A DNA stretch of 12,777 nt from JANQPX01 sp039028235 (GCA_039028235.1 JBCCIN010000112.1:1-12777); one strand, 5' to 3'. Counted from the stretch's first letter, positions 5,747 through 12,777 are shown. Made by a program: numbers and translations. Notes: generated by a model from the sequence alone, not told the origin.

Positions 5747-8305
5747 TCAGATGACGATGTTGAGGATCTTGCCCGGCACGAAGATGACACGGCGAACGGC
5801 TTTGCCGCCGATCGCACGCCGCACGTTCTCATCTTCGAGCGCTGCCGCCTCCGCGGTCTCCTTGTCGACGCCCTTCGGCAGCTCAAGCGTCGCGCGGAGC
5901 TTGCCCATCACCTGGACCGCGATGGTGATCACGTCTTCGGTGAGCCAGGCCGGATCGGACTCCGGCCAAGGCGTTCCGGTGAGAAGCTGATCGTGGCCGA
6001 GACGCTGCCATAGCTCTTCGGCCAGATGCGGCACCATCGGGCTCATCAGCTTGACCAGAGCTTCGAGGGCCTCACGCATCACAGGCGCCATCGCGGGATC
6101 GTTCCGATCGACGGTCTCCAGCCGGTTCGAAAGCTCCCGGATCAGCGCCACGGCCTTGTTGAAGTGAAACTTCTCGATCTCATCCGTGACCGCATGGATG
6201 GTCTTGTGCACGGCCCGTTTGAGCGCCGCCGCCTCGTCCGAAAGGTCCAGCGCTTCGGTAGAGTCAGCATTCGCAGGCGTACCTGCGGCGAAGAGACGCC
6301 AGAGGCGGTTGAGGTAGCGCCAGGCTCCGTCGATGCCGGCCTCGGTCCATTCCAGATCCCGCTCTGGCGGACTGTCGGACAGCATGAACAGCCGGGCAGC
6401 ATCAGCGCCATAGGCATCGATGGTCGGCCCTGGGTCGACAACGTTGAGCTTGGACTTGCTCATCTTTTCGGAGCGGCCGACGGTGACGGCGCGGCCGTCG
6501 GCAATGACCTTCCAGCTGTTCTCGCCGGTCTGCTCGACCTCCTCGGGATTCAGCCACTGACCGTCGTCGTCGCGGAAGGTTTTGTGACAGACCATGCCCT
6601 GGGTGAAGAGGCCGGCGAACGGCTCCTCGATGTCGAGATGGCCGCAACGCTTGAGCGCCCGGCAGAAGAAGCGGGAATAGAGAAGGTGGAGCACCGCATG
6701 CTCGACGCCACCGATATACTGATCGACCGGCATCCAGCGCTCGACCTTGTCCCGATCGAACGGCTGATCGCTTCGAGGGGAGCAGAACCGCAGGAAATAC
6801 CAGGAGCTGTCGACAAAGGTGTCGAGGGTGTCGGTCTCCCGCACGGCGGCCCCGCCGCACTTGGGGCAGGCGACATGCTTCCAGGTGGGATGGCGATCCA
6901 GCGGATTGCCGACCTTGCCGAGTTCGATGTCCTTCGGAAGCTCGACCGGCAGCTGCTCCTTGGGCACGGGAACGATACCGCAGGACGGGCAGTTGACGAT
7001 CGGAATCGGACAGCCCCAATAGCGCTGACGGGAAACGCCCCAGTCGCGGAGCCTGAAGGTGATCTTGCCTTCGCCGACACTCAGCTCTTCGAGATGCTGG
7101 ATGACCGTGCGTTTGGCCGTCGGCACGTCGAGGCCGTCGAGGAATTCCGAATTAAAAATCTTGCCGTCGCCGACATAGGCCTCCGCGCCGATCTCGAAGG
7201 TCTCCGGATCGGTATCCGGCGGAAGCACCACCGGCGTCACCGGACGGCCATATTTCCGGGCGAAGTCGAGATCGCGCTGGTCATGGCCGGGGCAGCCGAA
7301 GATCGCGCCGGTGCCATAGTCCATCAGCACGAAATTCGCGACGTAGATGGGCAGGCGCTGATCCGGGATCAGCGGGTTGATGCAGCGAAGGCCGGTATCG
7401 TACCCGAGCTTCTCCGCCTGTTCGATCGCCTCCTCGCTGGTGCCTGTCTTGGCACATTCCGCGATGAACGCCTGGAGCTCGGGGCTGCTTTCAGCCAGTT
7501 CGGCCGCCAGCGGATGATCAGGCGCGATCGCCATGAAGCTAGCGCCGAAGAGCGTATCGGGACGGGTGGTGAACACCTCGAGCGGGTCGTCCCGATCGTC
7601 GATTGCAAAGCGGACGAGGGCGCCCTCGGAGCGGCCGATCCAGCGCCCCTGCATGATCCGGACCTTGTCCGGCCAGCGATCCAGGCCGTCGAGCGCCTCC
7701 AGCAGATCGTCAGCAAACTCGGTGACCTTGAAGAACCACTGGGCGAGCTTTCGGCGCTGGACCACCGCACCGGAGCGCCAGCCGCGACCATCGACCACCT
7801 GCTCATTGGCGAGGACGGTGTGGTCGACCGGGTCCCAGTTGACCGAGCTTTCCTTGCGGTAGACGAGGCCGGCCTCGAGGAAGTCCAGGAACATCGCCTG
7901 CTGGTGACGATAGTAGCTGGGATCGCAGGTTGCGAATTCCCGGCTCCAGTCGAGCGACAGGCCGAGGGAGGCGAACTGCTTCTTCATCGCCTCGATATTG
8001 CCATAGGTGGACTCGGCGGGATGAATGCCTTTGGTGATTGCCGCGTTCTCCGCAGGCAGGCCAAACGCGTCCCAGCCCATCGGGTGCATCACCTTGAAGC
8101 CTCTGGCCATCTTGTAGCGCGCGACGACGTCACCAAGCGTGTAATTCCGCACATGGCCCATATGCAAAAGGCCGGATGGGTAAGGAAACATCTCCAGCAC
8201 GTAATAGGACGGGCGATCGTCGTCATCCGCGACTTCGAACGCCTTTCGCTCCGCCCAGACCTGCTGCCATCTGGCCTCGGCATCTTTGAATGGATAGCGG
8301 GACAT
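5747..8305 (-). CDS. leuS: leucyl-tRNA synthetase
   Basis: The 852-residue class Ia synthetase attaches leucine to tRNA-Leu in the cytoplasm. Landmarks in order are PYPSGLLHMGH with the HIGH-type motif at 48-51; the threonine-rich editing-site segment TTRPDT at 246-251 and GHDQRD at 340-345, both in the CP1 editing domain; zinc-type cysteine pairs CPSC at 439-442 and CPKC at 480-483; KMSKS at 614-618; an anticodon-binding helical region; and a C-terminal tail ending in VPGKILNIVI. Catalytic and editing regions look intact and length is standard. The frame is open 49 codons further upstream, but MSRYPFKDAEARWQQVW is the normal family start, so ATG at 8305 was chosen. Its ribosome site (CGAGAAA) is weak. 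It is followed closely by lptE. Confidence 0.97.
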   Translation of the reverse strand: MSRYPFKDAEARWQQVWAERKAFEVADDDDRPSYYVLEMFPYPSGLLHMGHVRNYTLGDVVARYKMARGFKVMHPMGWDAFGLPAENAAITKGIHPAESTYGNIEAMKKQFASLGLSLDWSREFATCDPSYYRHQQAMFLDFLEAGLVYRKESSVNWDPVDHTVLANEQVVDGRGWRSGAVVQRRKLAQWFFKVTEFADDLLEALDGLDRWPDKVRIMQGRWIGRSEGALVRFAIDDRDDPLEVFTTRPDTLFGASFMAIAPDHPLAAELAESSPELQAFIAECAKTGTSEEAIEQAEKLGYDTGLRCINPLIPDQRLPIYVANFVLMDYGTGAIFGCPGHDQRDLDFARKYGRPVTPVVLPPDTDPETFEIGAEAYVGDGKIFNSEFLDGLDVPTAKRTVIQHLEELSVGEGKITFRLRDWGVSRQRYWGCPIPIVNCPSCGIVPVPKEQLPVELPKDIELGKVGNPLDRHPTWKHVACPKCGGAAVRETDTLDTFVDSSWYFLRFCSPRSDQPFDRDKVERWMPVDQYIGGVEHAVLHLLYSRFFCRALKRCGHLDIEEPFAGLFTQGMVCHKTFRDDDGQWLNPEEVEQTGENSWKVIADGRAVTVGRSEKMSKSKLNVVDPGPTIDAYGADAARLFMLSDSPPERDLEWTEAGIDGAWRYLNRLWRLFAAGTPANADSTEALDLSDEAAALKRAVHKTIHAVTDEIEKFHFNKAVALIRELSNRLETVDRNDPAMAPVMREALEALVKLMSPMVPHLAEELWQRLGHDQLLTGTPWPESDPAWLTEDVITIAVQVMGKLRATLELPKGVDKETAEAAALEDENVRRAIGGKAVRRVIFVPGKILNIVI

Positions 8306-8350
8306 CGGTGATTTCTCGTGCCGGAATTTCGATTTCAGATCGGTGATGTA

Positions 8351-8401
8351 CGGCAGGTGATGCCGCTTTTCCAGTCTTTCCGGGGGCGCGGCTCTGGAAA
8401 G
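8351..8401 (-). promoter_or_regulatory. candidate structured leader of leuS
   Basis: The 130 bases between the DUF3576 gene and leuS contain overlapping hairpin arms on the minus strand. CTTTCC (8396-8401) can pair with GGAAAG (8376-8381). TTTCCAG (8394-8400) can instead pair with CTGGAAA (8368-8374). GCCGC (8388-8392) can pair with GCGGC (8362-8366). A small CGGCA/TGCCG hairpin (8351-8365) competes with that last pairing. No T-run and no leader peptide with clustered Leu codons and a start were found, so control of leuS here is only a possibility. Confidence 0.3.
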
Positions 8402-8435
8402 TAGGAACTTTGAGCGAGAGCTACGGATGCAGTCC

Positions 8436-9017
8436 TCAGCCGCTGGCGCCATTCGCGAGGCGAAGTTCGCGAGCGCGCTTCAAGATGTTGTCCTCGAGCC
8501 CGACTGCCGTTGCCTTATCGACCTCGGCGTCGACCCAGCCGCCTGTCTCCTTGGTCTGCCGAAATACGGTGACCTTGAGCGCATCGGCGCGAAGAGCCTG
8601 GTCACGAATAAAGACATTCACCTTGAAGCGCTCGTCAGGCGTCTCGGGCGGTGCATACCAGTCACTGATGATGACGCCGCTGCCCGAGTCCGCCTGGGCA
8701 AGCGGCATGAAGTCGAGACTTTCGAGCGACGCCTGCCAGAGATAGGGATTGGCGGAAGGGAGAGCCGCTACGGCTGGCGCACCATCTGATCTTGCCGATG
8801 AGCGTCCCCCGCCGGCATCTCCCTTATCGTCCCTATCGCTGTAGATGACGATGCCCTTATCATTGCCGTGAAAGGTTCCGGCCTGTTGGCGAATCCGTTC
8901 TTTTTGCTCCGTAATGCGGGGCTTGGCTTCTTCGACTTTGACGCCGTCACAAGCGCCAAGAGTCAGAGCCATCAAGACGATGCTCAAGCCAGATAGTCTA
9001 CTCATCGTTATAAGCAT
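8436..9017 (-). CDS. DUF3576 domain-containing lipoprotein
   Basis: A 193-residue protein of unknown function (189 residues if the second ATG, at 9005, is used). The N-terminus is a lipoprotein signal, LSGLSIVLMALTLGAC, with the lipidated Cys at residue 23 (or 19). Asp follows at the +1/+2 positions, and Asp at +2 of a lipoprotein can signal inner-membrane retention in enterobacteria; whether that rule holds here is unclear. A low-complexity, charged linker spans about residues 28-85. The DUF3576 domain then shows its typical NPYLWQASLESLDFMPLAQ, GVIISDWYAPPETPDERFKV and ALRADALKVTVFRQ blocks. Neither ATG has a clear ribosome site. The gene lies 130 bases upstream of leuS in the same direction, a neighbourhood I know from other Alphaproteobacteria, and 54 bases downstream of an outer-membrane protein gene. 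Confidence 0.85.
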   Translation of the reverse strand: MLITMSRLSGLSIVLMALTLGACDGVKVEEAKPRITEQKERIRQQAGTFHGNDKGIVIYSDRDDKGDAGGGRSSARSDGAPAVAALPSANPYLWQASLESLDFMPLAQADSGSGVIISDWYAPPETPDERFKVNVFIRDQALRADALKVTVFRQTKETGGWVDAEVDKATAVGLEDNILKRARELRLANGASG

Positions 9018-9071
9018 GATGCGCGCCGCTGGTCAGTTTGGTGGCGGAAAGATCCGACCCGAGCGCAAAGT

Positions 9072-9848
9072 CTAGAAGTTGAAGCGGAAGTTCACAACGC
9101 CGCTGGTGTCAGCTGTGCCGTCAAGGTTCGTGCTGTAGGCGACATCGCCGCCAACGACCAGACGCGACGAAAGCTGCATCTGGCCGCCAACAACCCAGAT
9201 CTGCTGCTCATCGGTCGACACACCATTTATGTCGTATTGTGACACGTTCGACACACTTAGCTGTGTGTTCAGAGCACCGAAATCATAGCCGAGGCCGGCC
9301 GTCACCCGATCACTAGAGAGACCAAGTGACTGATCGAGACGATCGTAGGAAGCTCCGAACCGGAGGCCTTCGATACCCTCGAACTTTAGACCACCACCGA
9401 AACCAATCGTCGAGGACTGCCCCAGATCCTGGCTGCCACGATCGGCGTAACCAGCGATCGCTGAGAGGTCGACTTTGACCATCCCGAGATCGTGGGACTG
9501 CTCATACTGCATGGCCTGGCTATTGACCTGACGATCGGACGCCGCCCTGCTCAATCTGGTCTTGAGAACAGACCCACGATCGACAGAAACGCCTTCAGCT
9601 AAGTCTATGGGAACGCCGCCAAAACGAGGCGTGAAGCCAAGAACAGTCTTATCGCGATCGACAAGCGTCAGCTTGGTCTCACCAGCTTCGCCATCGTGAT
9701 GCACAAGCTGATGCTGCAAGGCTTCGAAGCCGTCCTGAAGCACACCGCCGCCAGCGAACGATTCATCGGAAGCCCATGCACTGCCGCCGCCAGCCGCAAG
9801 CGCGGTGGCAAGGAATGCAAAAAGCAGAGAGTTTCCCGTTCTCGACAT
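9072..9848 (-). CDS. outer-membrane beta-barrel protein, short porin-like
   Basis: The 258-residue protein has a Sec signal peptide (FAFLATALAAGGGSAWA, cleavage likely after A26). The rest is mainly amphipathic strands with alternating hydrophobic residues. Examples are LRFGASYDRLDQSLGL, RVTAGLGYDFGALNTQLSVSNVSQYDI and LVVGGDVAYSTNLDG. It ends in NFRFNF, with the C-terminal Phe recognised by the BAM insertion machinery. I recognise no closer family. The last 30 residues parallel the end of the neighbouring porin (GGDVAYS...SGVVNFRFNF against KGDIAFN...AGVVTLQLDY), suggesting a shortened relative of about 10-12 strands. Residues about 27-110 look non-barrel. ATG at 9848 follows AGAAG. It is expected in the outer membrane; substrate unknown. 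Confidence 0.7.
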   Translation of the reverse strand: MSRTGNSLLFAFLATALAAGGGSAWASDESFAGGGVLQDGFEALQHQLVHHDGEAGETKLTLVDRDKTVLGFTPRFGGVPIDLAEGVSVDRGSVLKTRLSRAASDRQVNSQAMQYEQSHDLGMVKVDLSAIAGYADRGSQDLGQSSTIGFGGGLKFEGIEGLRFGASYDRLDQSLGLSSDRVTAGLGYDFGALNTQLSVSNVSQYDINGVSTDEQQIWVVGGQMQLSSRLVVGGDVAYSTNLDGTADTSGVVNFRFNF

Positions 9849-9911
9849 CAGCGTTCTTCTAAGCCCATGATTAGGATGACATGGCCAGTTTTTCAGCCGC
9901 AGTCAGTATGA

Positions 9912-9940
9912 ATTTCCAAGCCCCACAATGCAAGTGTCAA
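9912..9940 (-). promoter_or_regulatory. candidate promoter of the short outer-membrane protein gene
   Basis: On the minus strand a perfect TTGACA -35 element (complement of 9935-9940) is followed after 17 bases by GGAAAT (complement of 9912-9917). That -10 matches only three of six consensus positions, but weak -10 elements are common in Alphaproteobacteria. It sits about 65 bases before the start codon and downstream of the porin terminator, so the gene probably has its own transcript. Confidence 0.45.
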
Positions 9941-9992
9941 ATAAGGCGGAAAAAGAGAACAAAACAAAAGACCAAACGACTTCAGAGCGAAA

Positions 9993-10018
9993 CGGGGCGA
10001 CGGTTTCCCGCCGCCCCG
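9993..10018 (-). terminator. hairpin terminator of the porin gene
   Basis: About 20 bases past the porin stop codon the minus strand forms an 11-base GC-rich stem with one G-U pair. GGGGCGGCGG pairs with CCGTCGCCCC around a GAAA loop. The following bases, GTTTCG, give only a short T-run; longer T-rich stretches come about 20-40 bases later. The position and stability argue for intrinsic termination, and the same stem may also protect the 3' end of the mRNA. Confidence 0.7.
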
Positions 10019-10038
10019 GATCTCGTTATCGGCTTGAC

Positions 10039-11034
10039 TTAGTAGTCAAGCTGGAGCGTCACGACACCAGCCGTCGTGGAGTCGCCATCAGCGTCCGAGT
10101 CTTCGTCGTTGAACGCGATGTCGCCCTTAACAGTGACGCCTGGGAACAATCCATAGTCGGCACTGAACGCGAGCACACCGACCTCGTCTCCGTCGTCCGG
10201 ATCGTCATAAGAATAACCGGCACTGACATTGGCGGGGCCGAAGCCATATTTGGCACCAACGGTGAAGCCGTCGCCTTCGCCGACCTCTTCATTGAAGATA
10301 TAGCCGGCACCGATGCCGATACCGCCGAATTCAACGCCACCACCGATGGCATAGTCTTCGAGGTCTTCCTGGTTCTCTTCACCGTCGCCGATGCTGGCCA
10401 CCGCGGAGAGCGTGATGTCAGCGCCACCCGCCGACGTGGTGAAGTTGGCGCCGAGCTCGACGTGATCCTCGAAGTCATCATCGTCGTCGTTGTCGCCTTC
10501 GGCGTCACCGGTATCCGGCGTGAAGCTCGCGCCCAGCTGGAAACCACCGACACGCGGCGTAAAGTAAGTGATCTTCGCGGCATCGCCGGAATCAGCAGCG
10601 CCGGGGAGGGCCAGATTCGCCGGGTCACCGTCGATACCGCCGGTACCAGCCTGGAAGTCCTCGCCACCGACGAACATGTTGTCGGCAGCACCATCTTCAC
10701 GACCGAGCTCGACACGGCCGAATCCGCCCCAAAGAGCGATACGGGCTTCGTCAGCATTGACATCGCCGCCGTCGCCGTCCGCATCGGTCTCGAGCTCGAC
10801 CTTGGCCGCATAGTTGATGCCGTTGTCGGCAGCACCTTCGGCTTCGATCTTGGTCTCGGAGTCCATAAAGAAGTTGTAGCCGCGGTCGGCGTCATCCACC
10901 GTCTCTTCGTCACCAAGGCTGGCGCCGAACTCGACCTGACCCGACAGGGTCACCTCGATATCGGCGAAAGCCGGCGTCGCCAAGGCGAAAGCGCCAACAA
11001 GAGCCGTACTGCCAAGCAGTAGTTTCTTACTCAT
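10039..11034 (-). CDS. general outer-membrane porin, strongly acidic
   Basis: With ATG at 11034 the protein has 331 residues. MSKKLLLGSTALVGAFALATPAFA is a classic signal peptide, cleaved after residue 24. The mature part starts DIEVTLSGQVEFGAS and alternates strand segments (WGGFGRVELGRED, ITYFTPRVGGFQLGASF, VEFGGIGIGAGYIF) with Asp/Glu-rich loops. It ends in TLQLDY, an aromatic C-terminus for BAM. This fits alphaproteobacterial Porin_4-type trimeric porins of 16 strands, which let small hydrophilic solutes cross the outer membrane. By hand count the mature chain has about 72 acidic and only about 10 basic residues, including a run of five Asp within DNDDDDDFEDH. The GGFGRVELGR segment is the conserved strand before the pore-constricting loop 3. 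An in-frame ATG lies seven codons upstream, but the chosen one gives the standard signal peptide. Confidence 0.9.
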   Translation of the reverse strand: MSKKLLLGSTALVGAFALATPAFADIEVTLSGQVEFGASLGDEETVDDADRGYNFFMDSETKIEAEGAADNGINYAAKVELETDADGDGGDVNADEARIALWGGFGRVELGREDGAADNMFVGGEDFQAGTGGIDGDPANLALPGAADSGDAAKITYFTPRVGGFQLGASFTPDTGDAEGDNDDDDDFEDHVELGANFTTSAGGADITLSAVASIGDGEENQEDLEDYAIGGGVEFGGIGIGAGYIFNEEVGEGDGFTVGAKYGFGPANVSAGYSYDDPDDGDEVGVLAFSADYGLFPGVTVKGDIAFNDEDSDADGDSTTAGVVTLQLDY

Positions 11035-11144
11035 GATCCCGTTCTCCACTCGCACCCGCTAGGGCATCTTTTTCGACTTACAGATGAGTGCTTTACCCTT
11101 TGTGCACCCGATGAGGCGAACTCTCAACATTACCTGTTAACCAT

Positions 11145-11163
11145 TTGAACGCTGGCGGTTCAA
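11145..11163. promoter_or_regulatory. inverted repeat upstream of the porin gene, possible operator
   Basis: TTGAAC at 11145-11150 and GTTCAA at 11158-11163 form a perfect six-base inverted repeat with a seven-base centre, about 110 bases upstream of the porin start. It lies in the 199-base region between the oxygenase gene and the porin, where the porin promoter must be. No convincing -35/-10 pair could be fixed. A dimeric regulator site is possible; so is chance. Confidence 0.3.
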
Positions 11164-11233
11164 CAATCGAATGGCAGCGGGTGAAACAAATAAGTCGCGA
11201 TGTGGCAGAAAGGACACAAGAACTCCGCGGACC

Positions 11234-12436
11234 CTAGAGAACTTCGACCAAACGCATGTTTCCTAAGTCGGTTAGCAGCTTGTCGAGGGTGCTGGCGGAG
11301 CGGTCGGGAAAGGCTTTTGACAGGTCTGGACGCGTGAATTGTTGCCGCTCGATCACCCATCTGACCATGTCGGCGACATCCCCCGGCACCTCGACGGCAC
11401 TACGCGATCCGGCCTTGACCAGACCGTAGCGTCCGGCCTGCTCGATCAACTTGATGTCACTGGCGTGGACTTTGTACGAGGCAGCGTCCGAAGCCTCGAG
11501 GAGTTCGGGAAGGTCATAGCCGTGACGGGGATAGGAAAAGCCCTTTTGAAGGCCGGCAACGGCATCGGCCGTCTTCGGATCTCCCAAAATACCGCCGATC
11601 GTGTCGACGAGGCTTGCAAGGCATGCCTTGAGATCGCCGCTGTCAGGCCTTGGCAGATTGGCGCGAAACACAGGCTCGGCAAGCACCTTGTCGAATAACA
11701 TGGACATGACGTCCATACCGATCGGGTAGGTAGCGCCGAACGCGATATGGACGGCACCTCCTTCGTCGGCAAGTGCGTCATGATACTGGCCGCGCGGGAG
11801 ATAGAGCAGGTCACCGGGCTCCATATGGACGTCCATCAGGAGCTTGCCCTTGGCTTTCTCGTGGTGATCACGACCAAGGGTCTTGAACATCGGATGGGCG
11901 ATTGGGTGCTCAGCCCGGCCTTCATAAATGTGCCAGGTCTTCGTCCCCTCGACATGCACGGCATAGACGTCGTGGGTATCGAAATGGGCAGCGAAGCCCT
12001 GCCGGCGCTTGGAAGAGCAATAGAGGTTGCCCTGGATCTTGGCGCCAAGCGCCTGTTCCATGCAGCTGGAAAACGCCGTCATACCAGCGCTCAGATGATC
12101 GATGTCGTTGGCGACCAGCGTCGCGCCTTTTTTCAGATGGTCGCGGACCTTGGCCGGGTCGGGCCGCATCACCTGCCCGCCATCGCGCCCGGGAGCAGGC
12201 GCACAATATTGCTGTGCCGACAGGGTTTCCTTGTCGAGCACCAGCATCAGGGACTGATGTGACCAAATCGTCGCCTGGCCGAGAAGGTCGTTCAGGAGAG
12301 ACCAGGACATGACGTTGGCAAACTTGTCGGCCGCCCCCTTCAGATGCAGTGGTTTCTTTCCTTCGTAGTCTTGCATGAAGGCGTCGGCACCGATCGGGGC
12401 CATGATCTCGTCGAAATCGAAGGGCGGCTGCAGCAT
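11234..12436 (-). CDS. JmjC/cupin-4 family Fe(II)/2-oxoglutarate oxygenase (RoxA-like)
   Basis: A 400-residue protein of the JmjC-type cupin group (PF08007). Its bacterial member RoxA/YcfD hydroxylates an arginine of ribosomal protein L16. The iron triad is visible as H151 and D153 (AAHFDTHDVYAVHVEG) and H219 (LYLPRGQYHDAL). The double-stranded beta-helix fold spans about 100-240. Residues about 330-400 (FTRPDLSKAFPDRSASTLDKLLTDLGNMRLVEVL) look like the winged-helix end typical of ribosomal oxygenases. The ATG at 12436 has GGAGG nine bases upstream. The open frame continues 13 codons further up but without a site. It is divergent from the yggS-like gene, with 117 bases between. The substrate is inferred from family only; this protein is somewhat longer than E. 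coli YcfD, so another ribosomal or cellular protein may be its target. Confidence 0.85.
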   Translation of the reverse strand: MLQPPFDFDEIMAPIGADAFMQDYEGKKPLHLKGAADKFANVMSWSLLNDLLGQATIWSHQSLMLVLDKETLSAQQYCAPAPGRDGGQVMRPDPAKVRDHLKKGATLVANDIDHLSAGMTAFSSCMEQALGAKIQGNLYCSSKRRQGFAAHFDTHDVYAVHVEGTKTWHIYEGRAEHPIAHPMFKTLGRDHHEKAKGKLLMDVHMEPGDLLYLPRGQYHDALADEGGAVHIAFGATYPIGMDVMSMLFDKVLAEPVFRANLPRPDSGDLKACLASLVDTIGGILGDPKTADAVAGLQKGFSYPRHGYDLPELLEASDAASYKVHASDIKLIEQAGRYGLVKAGSRSAVEVPGDVADMVRWVIERQQFTRPDLSKAFPDRSASTLDKLLTDLGNMRLVEVL

Positions 12437-12497
12437 GATGGTGTTCCTCCGGCCTCTGGTCGAGTAATGGGGCATCCAGCCATGCGGCTCTTCTGCA

Positions 12498-12525
12498 TTG
12501 ACCGCGGCCCCGGCTCGACTAGGTT
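12498..12525 (+). promoter_or_regulatory. candidate promoter of the yggS-like gene
   Basis: TTGACC at 12498-12503 and TAGGTT at 12520-12525 are separated by 16 bases. They would start transcription about 20 bases before the ATG. The -35 is good and the -10 weak. No matching promoter for the divergent oxygenase gene could be fixed in the same 117 bases. Confidence 0.4.
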
Positions 12526-12553
12526 GTCAGCGGTTCGGCTGGGAGAAAATTGC

Positions 12554-12777
12554 ATGTCGGAAGACCAGGGACAAGACGAGACGGAGGCGTCCGTCTGCGA
12601 TCACCTAGCGCAGGTTCAAGCGCAGATCGATGTGGCCGCGAAGGGTGCAGGCCGCAGCCCCGGCGACATCACGCTGGTCGCGGTCAGCAAAGCACAGCCG
12701 GAGGAACGGGTTCTTGCGGCGCTGGATGCCGGCCATCGGGTATTCGGTGAGAACTATGTGCAGCCGGCGCAAACCCG
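12554..12777 (+). CDS. YggS family pyridoxal-phosphate homeostasis protein, N-terminal part; runs off right edge
   Basis: From ATG at 12554 (GGGAG eight to nine bases upstream) the frame stays open to the window end, giving 74 residues. ITLVAVSKAQPEERV contains the PLP-binding lysine K46, and AALDAGHRVFGENYVQ is the highly conserved second motif of the YggS/PROSC/PLPHP family. These single-domain TIM-barrel proteins bind PLP and keep vitamin B6 and amino-acid pools balanced; they show no known enzymatic activity. The N-terminal 20 residues are acidic and longer than in many relatives. Full-length members have about 220-240 residues, so about two thirds lie outside the window. Confidence 0.93.
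   Translation, partial: MSEDQGQDETEASVCDHLAQVQAQIDVAAKGAGRSPGDITLVAVSKAQPEERVLAALDAGHRVFGENYVQPAQT

Noticed and set aside
6026..8311. Very long open frame (761 codons) on the plus strand opposite leuS
   Set aside because: It mirrors the codon phase of leuS, a common by-product of GC-rich coding DNA. Its translation is rich in Arg, Gly, Asp and His with no domain or motif, and leuS is unambiguous on the other strand.
8368..8400. Hairpin downstream of the DUF3576 gene as a rho-independent terminator
   Set aside because: No T-run follows on the minus strand, and the loop is long (19 bases); a leader structure is the more natural reading.
8306..8452. In-frame N-terminal extension of leuS by 49 residues
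   Set aside because: The extended part resembles no synthetase sequence and would overlap the DUF3576 gene end. MSRYPFKDAEARWQQVW is the standard LeuRS start.
1779..9017. A phage-defence island built around the HerA-type ATPase
   Set aside because: The neighbours are core housekeeping genes on one side and a small metabolic pair on the other. No nuclease, Sir2, toxin, integrase or other defence gene is present in the window.
9928..11022. 364-codon open frame on the plus strand opposite the porin
   Set aside because: It is the complement of the Asp/Glu-rich porin, giving a Val/Ile/Thr-rich pseudo-protein with no recognisable family. The porin has signal peptide, strands, aromatic C-terminus and terminator.

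Overview
The window looks like chromosomal DNA from an alphaproteobacterium, plausibly a marine one. It is GC-rich and gene-dense. It carries a DUF3576 lipoprotein–leuS–lptE–holA cluster, an order I know mainly from Alphaproteobacteria, and LptE points to an LPS-bearing outer membrane. The main porin is extremely acidic, which fits a marine or saline habitat, but the exact order or genus cannot be read from the sequence.

Left part (1-1778): the 3' part of a binding-protein-dependent ABC permease gene (minus strand) runs off the left edge. It has lost its 5' part and looks like a remnant. After a 167-base gene-free stretch with a palindrome and an inverted repeat comes a two-gene minus-strand unit: a VOC/glyoxalase-fold metalloprotein followed by a cyclase-family (kynurenine-formamidase-like) hydrolase. 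A 172-base divergent intergenic region separates this unit from a plus-strand gene.

Centre (1779-9017): the plus-strand gene encodes a 746-residue HerA-type (DUF87) ATPase with a long, low-complexity acidic N-terminal region. It converges on a minus-strand housekeeping cluster, transcribed DUF3576 lipoprotein -> leuS -> lptE -> holA. lptE and holA overlap by ATGA, and leuS and lptE are 15 bases apart. The 130-base leader before leuS can fold into competing hairpins.

Right part (9018-12777): two outer-membrane beta-barrel genes lie in tandem on the minus strand, a short 258-residue one and a 331-residue porin. Their C-terminal ends look related. A good hairpin terminator follows the porin. 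Upstream lies a JmjC/cupin-fold oxygenase gene (minus). It is divergent from the start of a YggS/PLP-homeostasis gene (plus) that runs off the right edge.

No tRNA, rRNA, CRISPR array, complete insertion sequence, phage gene or obvious new multigene system was recognised. The points most worth a second look are the truncated permease with its flanking structure, the HerA ATPase without a visible NurA partner, the leuS leader hairpins, and the tandem porins.
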